This document shows positions 11,188-22,162 of a stretch of 64,000 bases of DNA, piece by piece. The notes under the pieces are model-generated. The model ran no database searches and was not told the origin of the DNA. It saw nothing but the letters and a program-made list of their open reading frames with translations. The translations under genes and the position numbers were made by a program. How positions within the stretch are numbered: position 1 is the first letter of the stretch; every line of letters starts with the position of its first letter. Location: positions 20,964,069 to 21,028,068 of the forward strand of contig OW203771.1 in the NCBI GenBank assembly GCA_934045905.1, read 5' to 3'. The stretch is from Leuctra nigra. Taxonomy: Eukaryota > Arthropoda > Insecta > Plecoptera > Leuctridae.

Positions 11188-12105
11188 TGAGCGAGCGTAG
11201 CGAGCGTCACCACGGTACTCTTATGGCACTTTCTCTGTGTGTTTTTTTTTTGTTTGTTTGTTTTTTTTTTTTTTTTTTTTGCCTGCACTGCCCAGGTCAA
11301 ACCGCACAACCAATCAATCTGAAATTTTTTACACATACTAACGTAATCTATGCGATCCCTGGGATCTTTTCTGAACGAGATCCTGTGATTGGTTCAAATT
11401 TTATAAAAATTATCTTTCGATTGGTTGGTTTGATCAATTTGAAATTTAGCAAAGTCATTGCAACCAACATTGTACCCAATCAAAAAAAAATTCAGCCAAA
11501 TCCTCCAATTGGTTCAAATTTGAAACCATTTTTCCTGTGATTTTTGAAATTTAAACTGGAACCGATTGACCGACCAAATAAAAACTACGCATGGTCATTG
11601 GTACCAACATTTATGGTATTTTTGCCAATTTTCACTCTAATCTGTCGTTATTTTCAAAAGTTTTTGTCATTTTAGTGACATTTTGCGTGTTGGCTGTCAA
11701 ATTCACGGCGACTTCGAATCTACAGTTCAAGGCAAGGTAGTTAGAGCAGAAAGTTTTAAACGATATGAAACTTATAATGACCGTTCAACAGATTGATCTG
11801 ATATTGTGTACACACACTACATATCATATCATATGGGTGGTCCCAGGTATATTTTTTGAACGAGATCCTGTGATTTTCGAAAATTAACAAGGAACCGTTC
11901 AATCATAAAGGTTTAATCAATCAACTTAAAACTTAGCAAGGATTGGCACCAATATTTTTGGAGATTTTGGTGATTTTTATACAAGTCTGTGACGAAACTA
12001 AAGAATTATTGGCTTTTAATGACATTCGATAGACATAATTTCGGTTCGAGGTGTTGCGTGTATCCGTGCTCGCTCATCAACGCGTTTCACAGAGCGTTTT
12101 CCTAG
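11188..12105 (+). mobile_element. Helentron-like non-autonomous element (copy a)
   Basis: The element starts TGAGCGAGCGTAGCGAGCG and ends with the subterminal inverse GCTCGCTC, the hairpin AACGC...GCGTT and CTAG. It is flanked by T on both sides, as for insertion between two T residues, and has no target duplication. An internal T-rich run is present. These are the structural marks of Helentron-derived elements (HINE/DINE type). The copy at 27,294-28,187 is nearly identical along its whole length. There is no protein coding capacity. Confidence 0.7.
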
Positions 12106-12896
12106 TTTATTTAAATTACGATGTTGTTCATAATTACAAAATGTACACTATTTATATTTCTAAATCCGCAAGAGTTGTGTGAAATTAAATGCACATTTCA
12201 TTTCCCTTCCCTGTCAATATCCCATTCATGTCAGCGTGTTTAAATAATCAGCTATGTAAGAAATTATTCGTAAATTAATATTCATAGGTAAGGTTTCAAA
12301 AGTATTGTCATTTACATTTTCAACGCACACTTGCAATATTCCAGTTCCATTTAACTTTCAATTAAAACTTAATTAATTAAGAAAACGCTATGTGTAACGC
12401 GTTGATGAGCGAGCACAGACACGCGCAACATCTCCAATCGAACACAGTTAATTTAATAAAGATCACGATAAAAAGAACTGCATTTGTATTGATTTTCATC
12501 GCAACATTTCAACTGAATTCACTATGAAAAACTGAATAACAGAAAGCGAGGGCTGTTAGCACATAAAACTGGAAAATAGTGAAAAATGTGAAAGGAACTA
12601 ATTTTTCCTTTGGCAGTTTTATTGGAAACTAGAGAGCCCCGCCATGCAATACATGACACAATGAGCTCTCTTATCTGGGCAAGGCAAGGCACAACAGAAG
12701 ATGGACCGTGCACCATTAAAATTAAACTAATCTTATATGTTGGCAAAGAATTGTCTCTCGTGACAATTTTTTTTACCCTCACGGAATGACCTATCATAAA
12801 TGCAAATCAATGCTCTGTTATAGTAATATCTGTGGAAGGTACATTAACTCCAATGCACACCTGTTGTGTATACATACACGTAAGAACATGTGTAAC
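12106..12896. other. AT-rich intergenic sequence with a Helentron-like end
   Basis: Around 12,389-12,440, reading on the minus strand, the family terminal hairpin and GCTCGCTC repeat are found without the CTAG end. Near 12,640 a short block resembles the ctagaggg...catg block at 43,226 and 56,214. Otherwise I see nothing. Confidence 0.5.
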
Positions 12897-12909
12897 TGTT
12901 TTGAAGATA

Positions 12910-13194
12910 CGAAACAGGTATATGGCTGCGTGGTAACGCTCGGAACTTGTATTGCGGAGGCCCGGGTTCGATTCCCGCGGTCGTCCTTCCTGACTGGGGT
13001 TTTTTCGTGGTATTCCCTCAGTCGACAGGCAAATGCTGGGAAGGTACCCTACTAATAGGCCACGACCGCCTCCTTCCCACCTTCCATCCTTACCTACTCT
13101 TCACCATCATCTCCCAATCATCATCATAATCATTCATCCGTCGCCATTAGCCTCGCTGCAGAACAGTGCGACGTTAAGCCCCAGACAAAAAAAA
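12910..13194 (+). mobile_element. tRNA-derived SINE with 13-bp target duplication
   Basis: The element is flanked on both sides by TGTTTTGAAGATA (12,897-12,909 and 13,195-13,207). Its head has a polymerase III B box (GGTTCGATTCC) and an A-box-like stretch (tggctgcgtggtaacgc). The body carries the ttttcgtggtattccctcag and aggcaaatgctggga blocks and the gtgcgacgttaagcccca end. I know these as a conserved core shared by several insect SINE families. The tail is a run of A. Confidence 0.88.
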
Positions 13195-13207
13195 TGTTTT
13201 GAAGATA

Positions 13208-14739
13208 TTTAAATAAATCGTGAATAACTTAATATTAAAACATTTTAAGCTTGATAAAAAATATGAATATACGACTCAATGAAGATTTAATACAAAAATT
13301 GCAGTTGCATGGAATAAAGAATTAAAATAATTTGTTTATATTTGAAACAACAGAATAAATATGTCATTATGATGATCGAATTTAGGTTATAAAATAAGAA
13401 TACATATTTGAAACTTATTTAAAACAAATATGCACGATGATTAATAATAAAATGGAATAATTTGATTTGAAATATGATGAACGAAAAATGGTACCGAGAT
13501 TTAATCAAAGTTTGTCACTTTTTATGTAACAACATATAGAAAATTACTGACATTCCAGGTTACGAAAGGGAATAATAGAAATCTACTCAATTTTATGCAG
13601 GTTTCCACTTTATAACTTATCCTGATTATTTGATCGTTCTCATCTCTGCACACATCAAAACATCAACAAACTATTCAATATCATTTCGATTCCTAAAATA
13701 TACAATTCATTATAAGGTGTATGTTCCACCTAAAATGTTTTAATAAAATGCGAAGTTGTGACTTCAGGCGGATAATGTATGTCCTCGATTGATCCTTGTT
13801 AATAGTTATATCAAATGATAGACGTATTGGAAATAAGGTCCAATATCAAAAGGTAGCAATATTACAGTGTGGATAGAAATGTTCCCTTATGCCTCCCTCC
13901 CCCACAACCCACCCTAAAAATGTCTGCATTTATTCACATGAAATGTGGTTTTGCCCGTGTTTCAAGTCAAGGTCACCAGTGGAAATTCCAATATTTTCTT
14001 CACTGCCAAATGGATTCACGGTTTCCTACATATTATGGAAAGTTTCGAAGAAAGTGACTTTTTCAATGACAATTTGGTTTCTATTTAATATCTCTCTAAA
14101 TACTTATCGGATTCAAACGAATCTTTTTGCTTGGCAGTTCGCTTGAAATTATGTACAGGAAAAGTCAAGTTTCGTAGAAAATTGTGCAAAATTTCTCGAT
14201 GTCTAAAGACGCGAATCGTAACGCAACTTCCGAGCTCCGGATTCCATGGCCAAATATTGTTCTGGTCGATTTTGGAAAATTAGTTTCACCGCCTACTAAA
14301 ATTCATTTTCACTGCACAATTGAAATTGACGTTTAAAATTAAGACATCAGAAAAAGCGGTGTTTTTCACGAAAAACTCGGTAAATACTGAACAGAATATC
14401 GCGAAAGTGTTACTATAAATCAAGTCACGGAACTATGGACATTACTGGCGAGTTTCAACACGATCGGTGGAAAATTAAAGATTTGTATAAAGAACGAAAT
14501 TTTCAGCCACGTTGCTACGGGGACGACGTTCTTCTCTTTTAAGCGTATTATAGTAAAGGATGTGAACCTGTTGAGTTTGCCTTGTTTCATGAGTGTGTAC
14601 ATTACTGTTGAGCTTCTGGTTATCAATGTTCAAGTGAGTGTTAATAGAGGAATGGAAGATGTATAAACTGTAAAGGGTTAGGATACTGTGTTTTATGAAG
14701 TGAGGTTTACAGTGAGGTTTTGAATATGAATTGTCACTT
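13208..14739. other. AT-rich intergenic stretch
   Basis: There are no recognisable genes or complete repeats. Weak open frames around 13,870-14,150 lack domains or splice sites. At its right edge it meets the truncated 3' end of the non-LTR retrotransposon. Confidence 0.5.
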
Positions 14740-16676
14740 TGCCTCTTTTTTTCCAGACCAATTATTATTCTAATTGCTCTTTTTTGTAATTTAAATATTT
14801 TTATTAAGTTTGATGCTGAAGTTCCGCCCCAAATCTAAATCCCGTATCTCAAGTGAGACTCAAAATTTGCGTAATAGGCCAATTTTGCTGTTTTTAAATT
14901 TGTTAATTTTTTTATTGTTTTTAATGCAAAGCAAGCTGAGCTAAGTTTTTTTGAAAGCTCTTCACTATGCCAATTCCAGTTTAGATTTTCATCTATTGTT
15001 ACACCTAAATATTTTGTTCTTGTTACATTAAGTATTTCTGTGTTGTCATTATAATTCTTAATAGATTTGATATTGATGTCATTTCCTCTTAGTTTTTTTT
15101 ATGAATACTAGAGAAGTGTATGAAATTAGTTTTGTTTATATTTAAGATCAACTTATTTGCACTGAACCAGTCTTGAACGTTTGATAGTTCGCTCTGAGCT
15201 TTGTCGACAAGTTTCTCGACAGTTTTGTCTCTAAGAATGAGACTCTTGTCGTCTGCAAAGAGTTCAGTGTTATCTATGCTAGAAGGGAGATCATTTACAT
15301 ATAATATAAAGAGTAGAGGCCCTAAGATGGATCCTTGGGGGATACCACATGTCACTGGCTGAGGTTCTGAAAAATATTTTATCTCTTTGCCTGTGGGCTT
15401 TGAATTTCCTGCAATTGTAGAATTTGGATTCTCTCCTCTAGATAAGAAGTAAGCAATTTGTGGGCAGCCCCTCTAATGCCATAGTAGTGAAGTTTTTCTA
15501 GGAGTATTTTGTGGTCTATACAGTCAAACGCTTTGGATAAATCACAAAATATTCCTAGTACATTCTCATTTTTTTCTAATCCTTCAGTGATTTTACTGAT
15601 AGCATTACTTATTGTATTGGAGGTCGATTTGTTTCTTCTGAAACCGTTTTGTTTTGGTGATAGCAATGATTCTGATTCTAGATATGAAGTTAGTCTTTTG
15701 CAAATTATTTTTTCTAAGATTTTTGAAATAGCTGGAAGTAGTGATATTGGTCTGTAGTTTTCTATATTCCCTTTGTCACCTTTTTTGTGAATTGGAATGA
15801 TTTTTGCTATTTTTAGTTTTTTAGGAAATACTCCTTGCGTCATACATTCATTGAATATATTAGTTAGAGGAGTTTTGATTAAGTGAATACAATCTTTAAT
15901 TAATGAGATGGGAATATTATCAATGCCACTTGAATTTTTTCGTTCGAACTTAGAAACTTTTTGAACTATTTCTATCTCTGCAGTTGGGATACAAGTAGAA
16001 AGAGTTGATAGGGGACAAGGGAGCATTTTTTAGATAAGTGTCAAAAGTTGTGTCTGGACCTCTTGCCAAGTTTGTTTGGATTATTTTCTCTGCCATAGTT
16101 GCAAGTTGTTCATTAAATGCATTGGCTATATATTGTTGATCTGTTACATCCTTGTCGTTAACTACAATCGCTATGTTTTCCCTCTTACGAGCTTTTGAAT
16201 TTTTGTTGGTGTGATATTTTATTATTTCCCATACTTTTTTCGACTTATTTTTACTTTCTGTAATATAATTGACGATGTTTTGCCTCTTTGCGGCTTCAAT
16301 GATTACTTTATAGACTCTTTTGTATTTCCTATAGTAGTTGACAATAAAAGTATTTGGGAAATGTAAGATGAGCTCATGCAAAATGTTGAGGTTTTTGCAT
16401 GAGGTCCGAATGCCTCTGGTAATCCAGGATTGGTTTTTGCATTTATTCGGCAATGATATTTCCTTTTCTGGAAAGCAGGATTCAAAGCTATTTATGAGAA
16501 TTGATTCAAAAGCAGAGAACTGTTCATCTGCACTCCTTTCTTTGTAAACCCTTTCCCAATCTTGCAGATGTAATTTTTCATTAAATAGTTCAATATTTCT
16601 TTTGTTTATTTTACGTCTTGATATAGTTCTATTTTGCGTTGGATTACAAATTAATATTATTAATAACTGTTATTTA

Positions 16677-16706
16677 ATAACCTCAGTTATTAATAACTGA
16701 GGTTAT
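16677..16706. repeat. Perfect 30-bp palindrome
   Basis: The sequence ATAACCTCAGTTATT is followed directly by its reverse complement with no spacer. It interrupts the endonuclease part of the non-LTR element. It may be a fold-back repair scar in which a short tip was copied back on itself. Confidence 0.9.
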
Positions 16707-17070
16707 GAAGCTGTCTTTGTGAATATTTGTTGCGATGTTATCAATTGTAGACGCTGTGTGGTGGAACGTGTCTATTCGTGTTGGTTCTGTTATTGTAAAT
16801 GTTATATTATGAGTCGCCATTATATTTGTAATTGTACATTGAGTTTTAGATAATTTTGAAAAATCAATGTTGAAGTCCCCTAGTAAGATGATGTATTTCT
16901 TTTCTTTTGAGAGGTATTGGATTATTAAGTCGAGATTTTCTATAAAACTTTCTATCTTTCCTGTTGGGGGTCTGTAGATCGAGAGTATTATTATGTGGTT
17001 TTGTGTGAGAAGTTCTATTCCTGTGATTTCTAGTTCTTGCTCTATACTCATTTTGCCAATGTATGCTCTA

Positions 17071-17164
17071 AGGTCGGTGACAGGCAAAGATGAACCCGCG
17101 CTAGCATGGGCCGGCCTATACCTGGCAATGCTAAACAGGGTTCATCTTTGCCTGTCATCGACCA
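17071..17164. mobile_element. 94-bp MITE with TA target duplication
   Basis: The terminal inverted repeat is about 26 bp and starts AGGTCGGTGACAGGCAAAG. TA lies on each side. A second 94-bp copy is at 54,891-54,984, where the duplicated segment near 45,625 is an empty site with a single TA. A TA duplication suggests the Tc1/mariner superfamily. It interrupts the endonuclease of the non-LTR element. Confidence 0.85.
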
Positions 17165-17479
17165 TAGGTTTTGTTTTTCCCATCCATTTGTTATTAACAT
17201 AAATAGCTACCCCACCATTTTTCTTTTTTATCCTACTGTATGATTCAACAAGATTTAGATTTGCAATGTTAATCTGGGAAATTTCATTATTCCTTAACCA
17301 ATGTTCAGAAATACATAGGACGTCTACAATTTTGTTTGACTTGTTTTGTTCTTCTAGGAAAATTTCTAAGCTAGGTATCTTACTACGCAGTCCTTGAACG
17401 TTTTGATGTACAATATGTATTTGTTCGTTGTGAGATTTAATGTTTTGATGAACAATGCCCTTCTTGGGTCACAATGTAA

Positions 17480-18398
17480 AAGGTTTTGTCGGCTTCCGCA
17501 CTCTGCTCGATCTCTTTGGCACCGCATCCGGTGTCGGCTGCTCGGCTGCCTCCTCAATCGCGGTGCCCTCGGGGGTCACGGAGGGGCTCGAGTAGACAGC
17601 TGATGAGATGTCACTGTCGACACGGTTGACCTCGGAGGTCACAGACGGGCTCGATTAGACAGCTGTCGAGATGTCACTGTCGACACGGTTGACCTCGGAG
17701 GTCACAGACGGGCTCGAGTAGACATCTGTCGAGATGTCACTGTCGACACGGTTGACCTCGGAGGTCACAGAGGGGCTCGAGTAGACATCTGTCGAGATGG
17801 CACTGTCGACACGGTTGACCTCGGAGGTCACGGACGGGCTCGAGTAGGCGGCTGTCGAGATGGCACTGTTGACACGGTTGACCTTGGAGGTCACGGACGG
17901 GCTCGAGTAGACAGCTGTCGAGATGGCACTGGCGACAGGGTTGGCCATTAGGGTTGGCAGGATCAGCTCCCATGTAATGTCACTCGGGATCAGCTGTCGC
18001 TTATTTTTTGGTGGACTATTTTCTAGTGTGGGACGAATGGGCGGTGGGAGAAGAATTGATTCCATTGCGTATTTTAATTCGTAGCTGTTAAATGTCCTCG
18101 TTAGGAGGCATATTTCTCTTCTCTGTGTTGGATTTTGCTTTATTATGTTCGGTTTCGTTGCCATCTTGTTCTGCTGGATAACATGGTTGATTATCGCATT
18201 TCCCAGTTTTGTTTTTCCTTCATCGTTCAGGTGCAGTCCTTTTCTGGTGTAGTCTTTTTTTGAGAATAAATCGTTGGTCTTTAGAAAAGAAATTGATGGA
18301 TTTTTGAAGCTGGCGATGAGATCTTCTATATGTTGATTTATTGAGTCTATGAATTCATTTTTCTTGCCGTTACAATCGTGTCTCCCAGTGAACACTAG
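17480..18398 (-). pseudogene. ORF1 remnant with SGNH-hydrolase tail and 21-residue repeats
   Basis: The N-terminal part keeps the end of an SGNH/GDSL esterase fold, with GLHLNDEGKTKLGNAI carrying the catalytic-histidine segment. The nucleophile block is missing because the element is truncated at 18,398. The C-terminal part consists of about six repeats of 21 residues built on SEVNRVDSAIST-VYSSPSVT. ORF1 esterases are known in CR1-type elements. The open frame stops at 17,655, inside the repeats. Confidence 0.65.
17590..17945. repeat. 63-bp coding minisatellite
   Basis: About five to six GC-rich units are built on gacctcggaggtcacagacg, then gctcgagtagacagctgtcg and agatgtcactgtcgacacgg. The period is divisible by three, so it encodes the 21-residue repeats at the end of ORF1. 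It stands out from the AT-rich surroundings. Confidence 0.85.
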
Positions 18399-18790
18399 GA
18401 CGTACCTGGGACGTCCCCAGGACAGACTACTTACTAAGGTAGGATATCCCCAGTCCGTCCTAAACTCGGCCTAAAATGATCCCCATAGTGTCCCCAGAGT
18501 GTCCTAATTACACAAGTTATTCGATCCCAGGTACCTCCTAAATTAGGCGGACCTTCCTAAAAAAGGACGACACTGCCTAATTTAGGATATCCATTGTCCT
18601 ACTTTAGGACGTCATTTCCTAATTTAGGTTGATACTTTTCCTAAATTAATATGAAACTGCCTAATTTAAGATATACATTGTCCTACTTTAGGACGTCATT
18701 TTCTTATTTAGGTAGATGCTTTTCCTAAATTAGGATGAAAATGACTAATTTAATCTATAATTTTTCATTATTATTAGAATAGAATGGTAT
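18399..18790. repeat. Block of repeated short palindromes (CCTAATTTAGG type)
   Basis: Degenerate units of roughly 80-90 bases carry cctaatttagg, tcctactttaggacgtcat and cctaaattagg. Many of these are self-complementary, so the strand could form several small hairpins. The left part (gacgtacctgggacgtcccc) is also near-palindromic. It borders the truncated 5' end of the non-LTR element exactly. Confidence 0.6.
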
Positions 18791-20309
18791 TTCCTAAGGT
18801 AGATAATTTTCCCCTATTGGGATGCAATTGCCATATTTGATAGACAGGCTCTATTTGCATAGACACCAATTCGCACGATTTGCATTATTCATATTCATTA
18901 TTCCTTCATTCAGTCATCAATGTTTGCATCCAAAAAATATGGCTCCGACTCCAAGGTGACAACTAAGGTTCCATTACAAAATAAAAGAAATACAAATTTG
19001 TCCTATCATCCAATAGGACATGTCTCTTTTTGTTATAATATCTTATAATACTTGGCAGATTTTGGAAATAATATAACTTACTTAAATACAAACGATAAAG
19101 AGATATGCTCAAATTAAAAATCTATATTGTGACGTCGAGGGGCAGAGTACTCTGTTGGCAGTTGTAGACACTTTTAAAAATATTTCAGTAGCAGCCATTC
19201 TTAGGACAATTCTTCAACTAATGTTTAATTTCCATTAAACAATGTCACTTGATGAGACTTTGACTCACAGTTTGGAAATAAATCATGATAATTTAAAAGC
19301 ATTTAATTATTCTAACTTTTTAACGTAAGCATTGTTGGATGATGAAATGAAATTTAAATCTCTCATACCCACAGATTTCCATTAATTTACACACCTATAA
19401 ATACACCTTGCATGGACCCTTTAGTGTAGTTTCTTGTTTATTGTAACCGAGCTTCTAAGATTGACAGATTACAACATCTGAAATAATGAAATAATTTTGA
19501 CTAAGTTGTAAACACCTAATATACCTAGTAATGGAGCCATTTTGTGTGGTTTCTTGTTTCGTAACTGAACCATCAAGATTGACAAATTACCATAATTAAA
19601 ATAATAAAATTTATTTTAGAAACTTAAAGTTGTGATCACATAATGGATGCACGTAATGGAGCCTTTTTGTGTGGTTTCTTGTTTCAAGTTGTTCTTGTTT
19701 CTTGTTGAGCCACCAATATTGACAAATTAACTCTATTTTAAATAATAAATAAGTGTGACAAATGAAAAGTTGTAAACACCTAATACACTGAATATTAGTA
19801 ATGAAGCCTTGAATATTTTTCTGGCAAAGACTTTTTAAGTGGGAGAATAAATAATTTTTATAAAATTCACATATTTGAAGTGAAATAGATGGTTGATCCA
19901 ACAGGATTATGTTTTAAAATGTCATTATGAAATTGGGGTCGTGAAAACCCTCGAGAGTAAAAAATTTCGATTATTGAATACGAAAAAGAGCACATGAAAG
20001 TTCCAGTTCTTTGTTTGGAGATGTTTTAATAAATTAACTTAAATTAATTAATAAATTAGCATTTATGAATAAATCAAATAGTTTTTGAAAGTCTAACAAT
20101 ATTTATTACTGGATTAATTCAAAACTAACTAATGAGAAGAATTTACACAATATTATTAAACCTTGGAGTCATTGTCATACAGGAAGCTCTGGGAAACAAT
20201 TAGGTATTGTTTCGTGTTCAAGTACCTAGCATTGTGGAAAGCTAGAGAGACATTCAAAAATTATTTTGTTATTAAACAGGACCATCCACGTCTTCTGAAA
20301 GAAGAATAA
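18791..20309. other. AT-rich stretch with a degenerate tandem repeat
   Basis: Between about 19,400 and 19,810, three to four diverged units of roughly 110-170 bases share ttgtgtggtttcttgtttc, a g-a-t-t-g-a-c-a-a-a-t-t-a core and gtaaacaccta. No genes are visible. The last 150 bases precede the UBR7-like start codon and would hold its promoter, but I see no clear core motif. Confidence 0.5.
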
Positions 20310-22162
20310 ATGTACGACCTCCGACATCGGGTAATCGCCCAAGACGGGCAGGCTTCAGCTCAATGCACATTCTACCTTGGATATAAATATAGGCAAGATT
20401 TGTACTCTTGCCTCACCTGCCAACGGTAAGTTCTTCCTATAAGACGACCTCCAAGCTCCATGCTGACAATACTGCGTCAGCACGTGTTGCGGGCGTCGAA
20501 CTCTGCAGAGTGAAGCTTTAATAGTAGCCATGGAGAACTCTTCTTGAAAGCAATACTCTTGGTTCGAGCAAAAGGGATGGTAAGTTAGTTTGACGTCTTC
20601 CTTCTCTGCATCCAGGGCTAATAACACCACTCCCGTCGGAGTTTGTCAAGGATGTTGCGCCCGATGCCATGACGGACACGAACTAGTATACGTGGGAACA
20701 AAGCGCAATTTTCGCTGCGATTGCGGAGCCGCGCGGCTTACCGACGTCTGCCTCTTCGGCAAGACGGCGCGCAGGAACAACCGGCAGAATAAATACAGCC
20801 AAAACTACAACGGACGTATCTGTACTTGCAATTGCCCCCACCCCGATCATGAGCATCCAGACGACGACAGGATTCTGCTACAGTGTGTTGTATGCGAGGA
20901 CTGGTTCCACACCAACCATTTGGGTAGGTAGCGCACACAGTTCACGTGGTGGAGGTGTGATGTTTCAAATCATTTCGTCTCCAATCGTATCCAACACGCG
21001 GCAAAATCACTCGCGCTTGCACCACCTGCGACTTCTTGGCTGTAATTATCTTTTGACCGTAGCATGAATGTTTGACGTAATTTGCAGGTATCAATCCGCC
21101 CGCAGACCAGAGATCATTCGCTGAAATGATCTGCGCTTCGTGCGTCACACGTCATCACTTTCTCGCCGCCTACCGCTACTTGACCGTCAACGAGGACCTC
21201 AACGACGACGACGAGGAGGACGTCGATGAGGGGAACATCCACGTTGAGGATGACACGTCCGACCACTTATCCGACACCTCGTTCAACAGCGAGCCAGAGG
21301 ACGCCAACAACGCGCCTGTGGAGGCAGACAATAAACAAAAAGCGCTGGAGGAAAACGGCCCCTTTGGCCAAGGCGATGAGGTCGGTGACGGCCGAACTCC
21401 ATCGCGCGCATCGATTCAAGATAACGACCCGGGCAGATTCTACCCATCTGGCAAGCTTGCTGAGGAGGATGAAGAGGACGAGGAGGACGTGTGTCGCGTC
21501 CAGCATTTCTATCAATCCCTGTACGCTCCCGATGCCCACGAGTCGGCTTTCTTCATGACTGAAGGATGGCGGCAGGAACTCTGCAATTGCGACTTTTGCG
21601 AAAATCGGTATATCGAAGAGGTAAATATAAGCTATAGTGAAACGCTTTGATTAGAGTTTATAATTGTTCACATGATCAGTCTGATTGTATATTAGTAGCA
21701 CTTTTTTACTTTTGCTTCGTGCCTTGTTAATTAGGCGCCGGTTATTCAACAAAACCGCTCAAAACTATGACATTTCCGATACGATTGGAGACCAAACCCG
21801 TGAACCAATTGATCTCAAATTTTAATCATGATTAGATGAAAGACAAACTTAGGGTTATCCCTTGGCACATTTTTGAAATTTAATTTTATACGGCGCCCAG
21901 GGAGACAAGAAAATAGCGAATTTTTCACCAAAATCCGTTAATTATTACTAATTATAGAAATTCTCAGGACGTCTATTTCCTCTTGGATGACGATGACCCA
22001 GTCATGGTTTTTGTAACCCGCGAGCTGAACGGCAACGTCGCCGTCAACGTCGAGAATGAAGCAGCAAGCGGCAACCGCAACAACAACAAGAGGCGCGACC
22101 ACCCTGGGCGCGACGACAGCGAGGAAGGCTGCTCGAAGACGAAGTCGAGTAAATGTTGTTGA
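20310..22162 (+). CDS. UBR7-like protein (UBR-box and PHD-type E3 ligase), four exons
   Basis: Four exons join in frame: 20,310-20,425 (donor GTAAGT), 20,616-20,923 (GTAGGT), 21,088-21,620 (GTAAAT) and 21,968-22,162 (stop TGA). They give 383 residues. The UBR zinc box runs from about residue 19 to 85 and includes YSCLTC, CHDGHELVYVGTKRNFRCDC. The PHD-like region follows with QCVVCEDWFHTNHLG and MICASCV. An acidic linker leads to GWRQELCNCDFC and DVYFLLDDDD, the UBR7 C-terminal signature. UBR7 reads histones and acts as a ubiquitin ligase. The usual last 80 or so residues are absent; instead there is an Asn/Arg-rich tail ending KCC, so either an alternative last exon is used or the gene is shortened. 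Exons are GC-rich against AT-rich introns. The start ATG is the first in frame; an upstream exon is possible. Confidence 0.85.

Larger units (their letters stand above)
14740..17450 (-). pseudogene. ORF2: endonuclease and reverse transcriptase remnants
   Basis: The endonuclease domain begins near 17,440 (HQNVQGLRSKI, then DVLCISEHWL). It continues past the MITE with SIYRPPTG and the catalytic GDFNID at about 16,880. The finger and palm of the reverse transcriptase follow (SSGIDNIP, then IPIHKKGDK, YRPISLLP, FCDLSKAFDCIDH). Then come GIPQGSILGPLLF and the active-site FADD at 15,248-15,259. The thumb (KYLGVTIDENLNW) runs to about 14,740. Breaks include a frameshift near 15,440, another at 15,090-15,100 in a T run, a stop in the endonuclease next to the palindrome at 16,677 and a stop near 14,840. 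The protein would nick DNA and copy the element RNA at the target site. Confidence 0.8.
14740..18398 (-). mobile_element. Decayed CR1/Daphne-like non-LTR retrotransposon
   Basis: Reading 18,398 to 14,740 on the minus strand, the order is ORF1 remnant, endonuclease, linker, reverse transcriptase and thumb region. It is truncated at both ends and broken by stops, frameshifts, a 94-bp MITE (17,071-17,164) and a 30-bp palindrome (16,677-16,706). An ORF1 with an SGNH-type esterase tail plus an APE-type endonuclease points to the CR1/Daphne group. It is not functional. Confidence 0.8.

Noticed and set aside
13869..14146. Small secreted protein gene
   Set aside because: No signal peptide, no splice context and no domain; the frame looks like chance in AT-rich DNA.
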